A DNA stretch of 64,000 nucleotides from Dentipellis sp. KUC8613 (Eukaryota; Basidiomycota; Agaricomycetes; Russulales; Hericiaceae), in the NCBI GenBank assembly GCA_002286715.1, contig NSJX01000004.1:1057803-1121802 (forward strand), in the 5' to 3' direction. The notes under the pieces are model-generated. The model was given only the letters and a program-made list of their open reading frames with translations. It did no database searches and had not been told where the DNA came from. The stretch's first letter is position 1. Every line of letters begins with the position of its first letter. Below are positions 60,327 through 64,000 of this stretch, piece by piece. Made by a program: the position numbers and the translations under genes.

Positions 60327-61049
60327 TCACAACACACCCATTCCCGACAACAGCTGTAGCCATTGTCTATCCTTCCTTTCCTCTCCCTGCCCGGGCAGAA
60401 ACAGCTCCCAGCTGCTCTCCCGGTCATCTCCTGCTGCCACTCCTGCACTCCCCGCCCTCAGTCTGCTCAGCGCCAGGTGCAACGACACCTCGTCGCATGC
60501 CTCGTCTCCGTCGTAGGGCGACCACAGCTGCTCGTCCGCGCCTCGGCCTGCCGTCGTGCCCACGAACATCTCGACTGCGCACCAAATCAGTATGTACTGT
60601 ACACCCGAAGCGGGTAGATGACACCCACGAATGGAGAGAATGCCAAGTTTGTCCTCATCCCGGATCACTGCGTCTGCGTTTGCTTCTTCGACCTCGCCGA
60701 ACAAACTCTCTCCTGACGCTGCGTCGTCGTCACTGGCCGCCGTCTCAACGGTGTGGCTCCCCTCCGCTTCGTCGTCTGCCTCCTCGTCCTTGAGCCATCG
60801 CCATTCCGCGGCCTCCTCGTCGGTCCGCAGCTGCGGCGGGAAGAACCCGCCCATGTTGAATGGGTCCTCTCGGTCTGAGCGCGGTGTTGTATATCCAGAC
60901 GGCACCCGCCTTGCCTGCGGGAAGGCCTCGAGAAAGTCCAAGGTTGTCTTGGTCCGCCGAGGACCAAGCTGCGGCCGCTGGGCCTTCTCGACTAACGGGG
61001 CGAGCCCGCTGACATGGGGTGCAGACTTGGAACGCTGTATGTTGGACAT
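60327..61049 (-). CDS. uncharacterised protein, 240 aa (or 222 aa if a small intron is spliced)
   Basis: An open frame from ATG 61049 to a stop at 60327. I recognise no domain. The N terminus is basic with a PRRTKTTLDFLEAFP stretch and NMGGFFPPQL, then a long acidic patch. DEQLWSPYDGDEACDEVSLHLAL lies near the C terminus. A candidate 54-nt intron (GTGGGT... CTGAT ...GCGCAG) between about 60559 and 60612 is in frame and free of stops, so both spliced and retained forms would be coding. No TM or signal peptide. Function unknown. Confidence 0.55.
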   Translation of the reverse strand: MSNIQRSKSAPHVSGLAPLVEKAQRPQLGPRRTKTTLDFLEAFPQARRVPSGYTTPRSDREDPFNMGGFFPPQLRTDEEAAEWRWLKDEEADDEAEGSHTVETAASDDDAASGESLFGEVEEANADAVIRDEDKLGILSIRGCHLPASGVQYILIWCAVEMFVGTTAGRGADEQLWSPYDGDEACDEVSLHLALSRLRAGSAGVAAGDDRESSWELFLPGQGEERKDRQWLQLLSGMGVL

Positions 61050-62029
61050 GTGTGTATGTGATGGAAAGTCGGTATGAGTGTAGAAGGGTACGAGAACTGG
61101 GGAAGGAATGACAGAGCTGACGTCAAGGCGTCTTTAAGAGATTTTGAAGAAATGATAAGGAACGGTTCGGGGAACGAGATCCACTGCGGCGCAGACCAAG
61201 AGGAGGCGCGAGGCATCTGGGCGGGTGCCCCAGCGTCCGAAACGGGGCCTCCTCCTTTCATGCGCCAACCCAATCTCGCAAGTCCTGCGTGCCCGATCTC
61301 CAATACCCCACAATCCCCGCGTCGCCTTGCAAATTGCCTCCGCCCCATACCATTCCAGTCGTGCCCCGGTGCTTTCCCATTTTCCAGCCTTCTCTAGCTC
61401 GTCTCGTGAGCAACCGCTCGACGTCTATAGCATGCGACTAGGCCCGCCCTGACATATCCTCGGGTGGTCCAGGACGAGACCGGAAATGCCCGGAATGCAC
61501 CAGGCAGCTTCAGCCTGTGCATTTGTCCAAAATATGCAATTCAGCTCCATGCCCAACATTCTTCTTTATGGAAGCCACGCGCATTACCCTTTTCGGAGGA
61601 CGTACGACTTTTGGAAAGTTCCACGGGGTCTGCGCGGATGGAGTCCACGCGCGCATACTGCTGCCCAATTGGGATTACCCGCTGTGACAGGGGTGACACC
61701 CTAACCCTAAGTCACGAAGGTCGGCATGGCCGGCACGGCCGTTTGTTTGTCCCATTGGTAATGCGATAGCCACGTGGTATTAATGTTCATGTTATTCTGC
61801 TTCTCTCATCGTCTGCGGTCGTTTATCACTGTATGGATTCCCGCCGACTGAGTGCTATACTGATAAGATCATGCTTGTGCTCGCGTCTTAGCTCGTCTAC
61901 GTCGACCGCAAGACCAACGTCGACTCGGGCCAGCGCACGACCTCCTGCTCAACCACCAGCGCGGCCTCATCGGCTGTGCGCTCGCTGTGACGCGCCCCGA
62001 ATGCATCGCGCCCACGGGAATTTGACGCG
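61050..62029. other. nearly 1 kb without a gene
   Basis: No supportable gene. It contains two tandem CCCTAA hexamers (61699-61710), identical to the common fungal telomere unit, and then the left edge of the scrambled BRO1 locus. Small ORFs here have no family resemblance. Confidence 0.45.
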
Positions 62030-62398
62030 TATCTCGGGGAAGCGCAACTCAAGGAGCTCGAGCTGGAGAACTTCATCCATGCGCCGTCGACCGACCTCAG
62101 CCGCGAGGTCATCAAATTCCTCGTTGGCGTCATCCTTGCACAGGCGACGGAGGTGTTCCTGGAGAAGTGTAGGGACGAGAAGAAGACGAATGTGCTCGTG
62201 TCACAGGTCGCCTCGCAGGTTGCGTCTATGTACACCGCGCTCAGCGAGGAGGTAAAGGAGTTCATGGGCAAGGGCATCTTTGACCGCAATTGGGTAACTG
62301 TGCTCCAGGTGCGTCTATCTGTGCTCTTTCCTCAACTACCATTGCTGACCAGCTTCAGTCCAAGGCGAAGTACTTTACATCTGTCATGCACTACTATA
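62030..62398 (+). pseudogene. BRO1-domain fragment B (plus orientation)
   Basis: 62066-62308 and 62359-62398, joined over a good GT-AG intron, encode ENFIHAPSTDLSREVIKF through LAQATEVFLEK, VKEFMGKGIFDRNWVTVLQ and SKAKYFTSVMHYY. This is the central BRO1 domain of Bro1/Rim20/Alix-type ESCRT adaptors. It is preceded by an unrelated-looking EFDAYLGEAQLKELEL and not by the expected upstream BRO1 sequence. After HYY it switches to antisense BRO1 sequence. No complete gene can be built. Confidence 0.75.
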
Positions 62399-62476
62399 TA
62401 CGTGAGCATGCCCGCGCTGCAACGGAAGTAGTAGAACGCGCGCTTGAGACCCTCGGGATCGGCGCGGCTCCACCGC
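62399..62476 (-). pseudogene. BRO1-domain fragment A (minus orientation)
   Basis: Read on the minus strand this gives RADPEGLKRAFYYF followed by GMLTYI, the stretch that normally comes just before fragment B. Here it lies downstream of B on the opposite strand, so its natural partner is head to head with it. Confidence 0.65.
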
Positions 62477-62481
62477 CGCCC

Positions 62482-62916
62482 TTCCACTGGTATCTCGTCC
62501 TCACCCGCCACACTGCCCTCAACCATCGCCTTGAACCGGCCAAGCCCAGTCTTCACACCAAGCGCATCCAGCGCGCTACGCACCTCGCCTGCGGCGCCCT
62601 CGGACATCTCGACCTCGCCACGCACGAGCTTCGCCTTCTCCTCAGAGTAGACGCTCGCGGACTCGTGCACGCTGAGCGGGACGAGCCGGATGAACAGGTC
62701 CCTTCCGATGACCTTCTGCACCTCGGGCGTGCCGTACACCTCCTGGATCGGCACGATCGTCGCCGCGCCGACCTTGTCGACCGCGGGCAGCGTCTCCGCG
62801 GGCGGCAGCGGCGCGTTGTAGATCAGGTCGTTGTCGCGCTGCGCCTCCGCGCGCCGCTCGCTGACGAGCCCGAGGTGCGCCTTCGTAAGGTCCGCGAGGG
62901 ACTGCTCGGCGTCTCT
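62482..62916 (-). pseudogene. BRO1-domain fragment D (minus orientation)
   Basis: The minus strand encodes AEQSLADLTKAHLGLV, DNDLIYNAPLPP, PIQEVYGTPEVQKVIG, IRLVPLSVHESASVYSEEKA and LDALGVKTGLGRFKAM. This is the C-terminal part of a BRO1 domain, which should follow fragment B after about 60-80 residues. It is intact in frame but inverted, and its end (VEGRRWS) runs straight into fragment A. The segment between B and D is missing. Confidence 0.72.
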
Positions 62917-62935
62917 CTTCGGCATGCGCGTCTAG

Positions 62936-63353
62936 AACGGCGGCGCATTCTACGTCGAGGTCTTCGGGCGCAAGTACGCACCCCCTCCCTTTCTTCGATT
63001 ATCAATCTCTCACTCCTGCCTTTTTTCTGCGCAGATTCGAACGCGAACTAGAAGCTCTCCGCCGCGAGCTCGCTGAGGCCAACGTACGCTCGGCACGCTC
63101 CAGCCCCACACTCGCCGCGTCGGACGTGTCCACGCCCGTTTCGCCAATCCTCGAGCCTGCCGTCCCGAGCGGCGCCGACATGCCTCTGTTTACACATTCC
63201 AATCCTTTCGTCTATCTGTTAATGCCGTCCCCGTCCTCGTCCCGTCGTCGATCTTCGTATTTCACCCCCACTTGTACTCGCAGAGTTTTGTGCTCGTTGC
63301 TGCTTTCGGTGGGTGCGTTCGACTATGCTGTTGGTGGTACGAAGGTTGTTTAG
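62936..63353 (+). pseudogene. unknown gene fragment, possible terminal exons
   Basis: Two plus-strand exons (62936-62973 and 63035-63353) joined by a normal GT-AG intron encode NGGAFYVEVFGRKFEREL, a short Glu/Arg-rich helix and a Ser/Pro-rich tail. There is no start codon and the left edge abuts the inverted BRO1 piece. I do not recognise the family. It looks like the 3' end of another gene brought here, or the true 3' end of a gene whose middle was replaced. Confidence 0.4.
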
Positions 63354-63366
63354 TACACGGAGGCTA

Positions 63367-63464
63367 GTTGGAGCTCGTTGGCCAGTTTCTATGCTAGTTA
63401 CACTACTATGTACAAGTTGGAGCTAGTTGGCCGGTTTCTATGCTAGTTACACTACTATGTACAA
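63367..63464. repeat. 49-bp tandem duplication
   Basis: Two adjacent copies (63367-63415 and 63416-63464), identical except for two substitutions, contain CTAGTTACACTACTATGTAC. The high identity implies a recent event. No coding potential. Confidence 0.9.
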
Positions 63465-63596
63465 GATTAATTGCATCAGTAGCACCGGAACCTAAACCTG
63501 GAGAGCTCAGCTGAGGGATCGCCTATGTAACTCGGAATGCAATACAGGCTTTCTCACCGCATAGCTACTTCAGTACGTACTCGTCTCTAAACGAAA

Positions 63597-64000
63597 TTAC
63601 AATGCTTCAAGAATATCCCAAACCTCCTGCAGCAGCTCCTCCTGCCCGATCGGGGCCTTTACATCCAGTCGCACCGATCCGAGGATCCTGTGGGTGTTTT
63701 TCTGGGCGATGGCCCTCAGCGTGCTCTGGTCGGCTCCCTTGTTCGCCTGGACATGGATCCAGCGGTATTGCGTGCCCTTTTCCGAGAACATCTTGCCGAA
63801 GTCCAGGCGGATTCCTATCTGCTTGTCTGTGCGATCGTGCCGAACCGGCCATGCACGATCTCCTAGTGATGCGGACAGAAGGCTGTCGACAACCTTCGCA
63901 TGTCCGTTGGACTTCTATGCTTCAGTAAAAGGAAGAAATAACAGACAAAGGTACTCACCGACCGAAAGAAAGGCGCAATGACTTGATTATAATGCTTGAT
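63597..64000 (-). CDS. uncharacterised protein, 5' part beyond the window
   Basis: The last two exons of a minus-strand gene (complement of 63959-64000, running off the end, and 63597-63914) give the final 119 residues. The C terminus has RLDFGKMFSEKGTQYRW, ADQSTLRAIAQKN and EELLQEVWDILEAL, predicted as mixed alpha/beta. I recognise no family. The GT-AG junction (GTGAGT donor) and continuous frame support a real gene. Transcription comes from outside the window. Confidence 0.55.

Noticed and set aside
62290..63051. 253-aa plus-strand ORF
   Set aside because: It is mostly the complement of BRO1 fragment D and rich in Arg/Leu from GC bias. The minus strand holds the recognisable protein.

Overview
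The window looks like ordinary gene-dense chromosome from a filamentous basidiomycete, probably an Agaricomycete. Coding exons are GC-rich, nearly every gene is cut by many short GT-AG introns of about 45-65 nt, intergenic gaps are often 100-500 bp, and the gene set is eukaryotic core plus fungal families (Cas1-type polysaccharide O-acetyltransferase, BCK1-type MAPKKK, septin, CSL factor). There is no prokaryotic sequence, CRISPR array or rDNA, and no intact transposon was recognised. I rebuilt exon chains by hand. For each intact gene the phases close and the total length is a multiple of three, so boundaries are firm unless noted.

Layout. 0.7-2.0 kb: STS1/cut8 proteasome tether (-). 2.2-2.8 kb: a spliced, apparently non-coding transcript (+) with three introns of 160, 159 and 159 nt, each with C/D snoRNA-like boxes; one has a guide matching 18S rRNA. 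3.0-10.8 kb: CAS1-type O-acetyltransferase, rhomboid protease and a SnoaL/dienelactone-hydrolase-like protein (all -), the last two rich in micro-exons. 11.4-16.9 kb: DIL-ankyrin protein (-) divergent from RRP15 (+), then GID8 (+). 17.2-25.4 kb: BCK1-type MAPKKK and an IQ-motif protein (+). 25.6-29.9 kb: CXXC zinc protein (-) divergent from mitoribosomal mS35 (+), a nitrilase (+) and an orphan ORF (+). 30.4-38.6 kb: septin CDC3-type, transportin MTR10-type, succinyl-CoA ligase alpha, ACBP-ankyrin protein (+). 38.8-48.2 kb: mitoribosomal bS16 (-) divergent from an AP endonuclease (+), LSM5 (-), importin alpha (-), RPN2 (-) divergent from COX6A (+). 48.2-50.2 kb: gene-poor, with degenerate tRNA-like repeats. 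50.2-61.0 kb: ribulose-5-phosphate 3-epimerase (+), DXD glycosyltransferase (-), pyruvate kinase (-), CSL factor (-), an orphan (-). 61-64 kb: disordered end with scrambled BRO1-domain fragments on both strands, an unknown fragment, a 49-bp tandem duplication and a gene running off the end.

The genes are not an operon or a biosynthetic cluster. Shared themes are proteostasis (STS1, RPN2, GID8), mitochondrial function (mS35, bS16, COX6A, LSC1), RNA metabolism (RRP15, LSM5, the snoRNA host candidate) and nuclear transport (importin alpha, MTR10). Several divergent pairs share very short promoters (103-151 bp). The most unusual items are the snoRNA host candidate, the scrambled BRO1 locus, and the frequent 5-15 nt internal exons.
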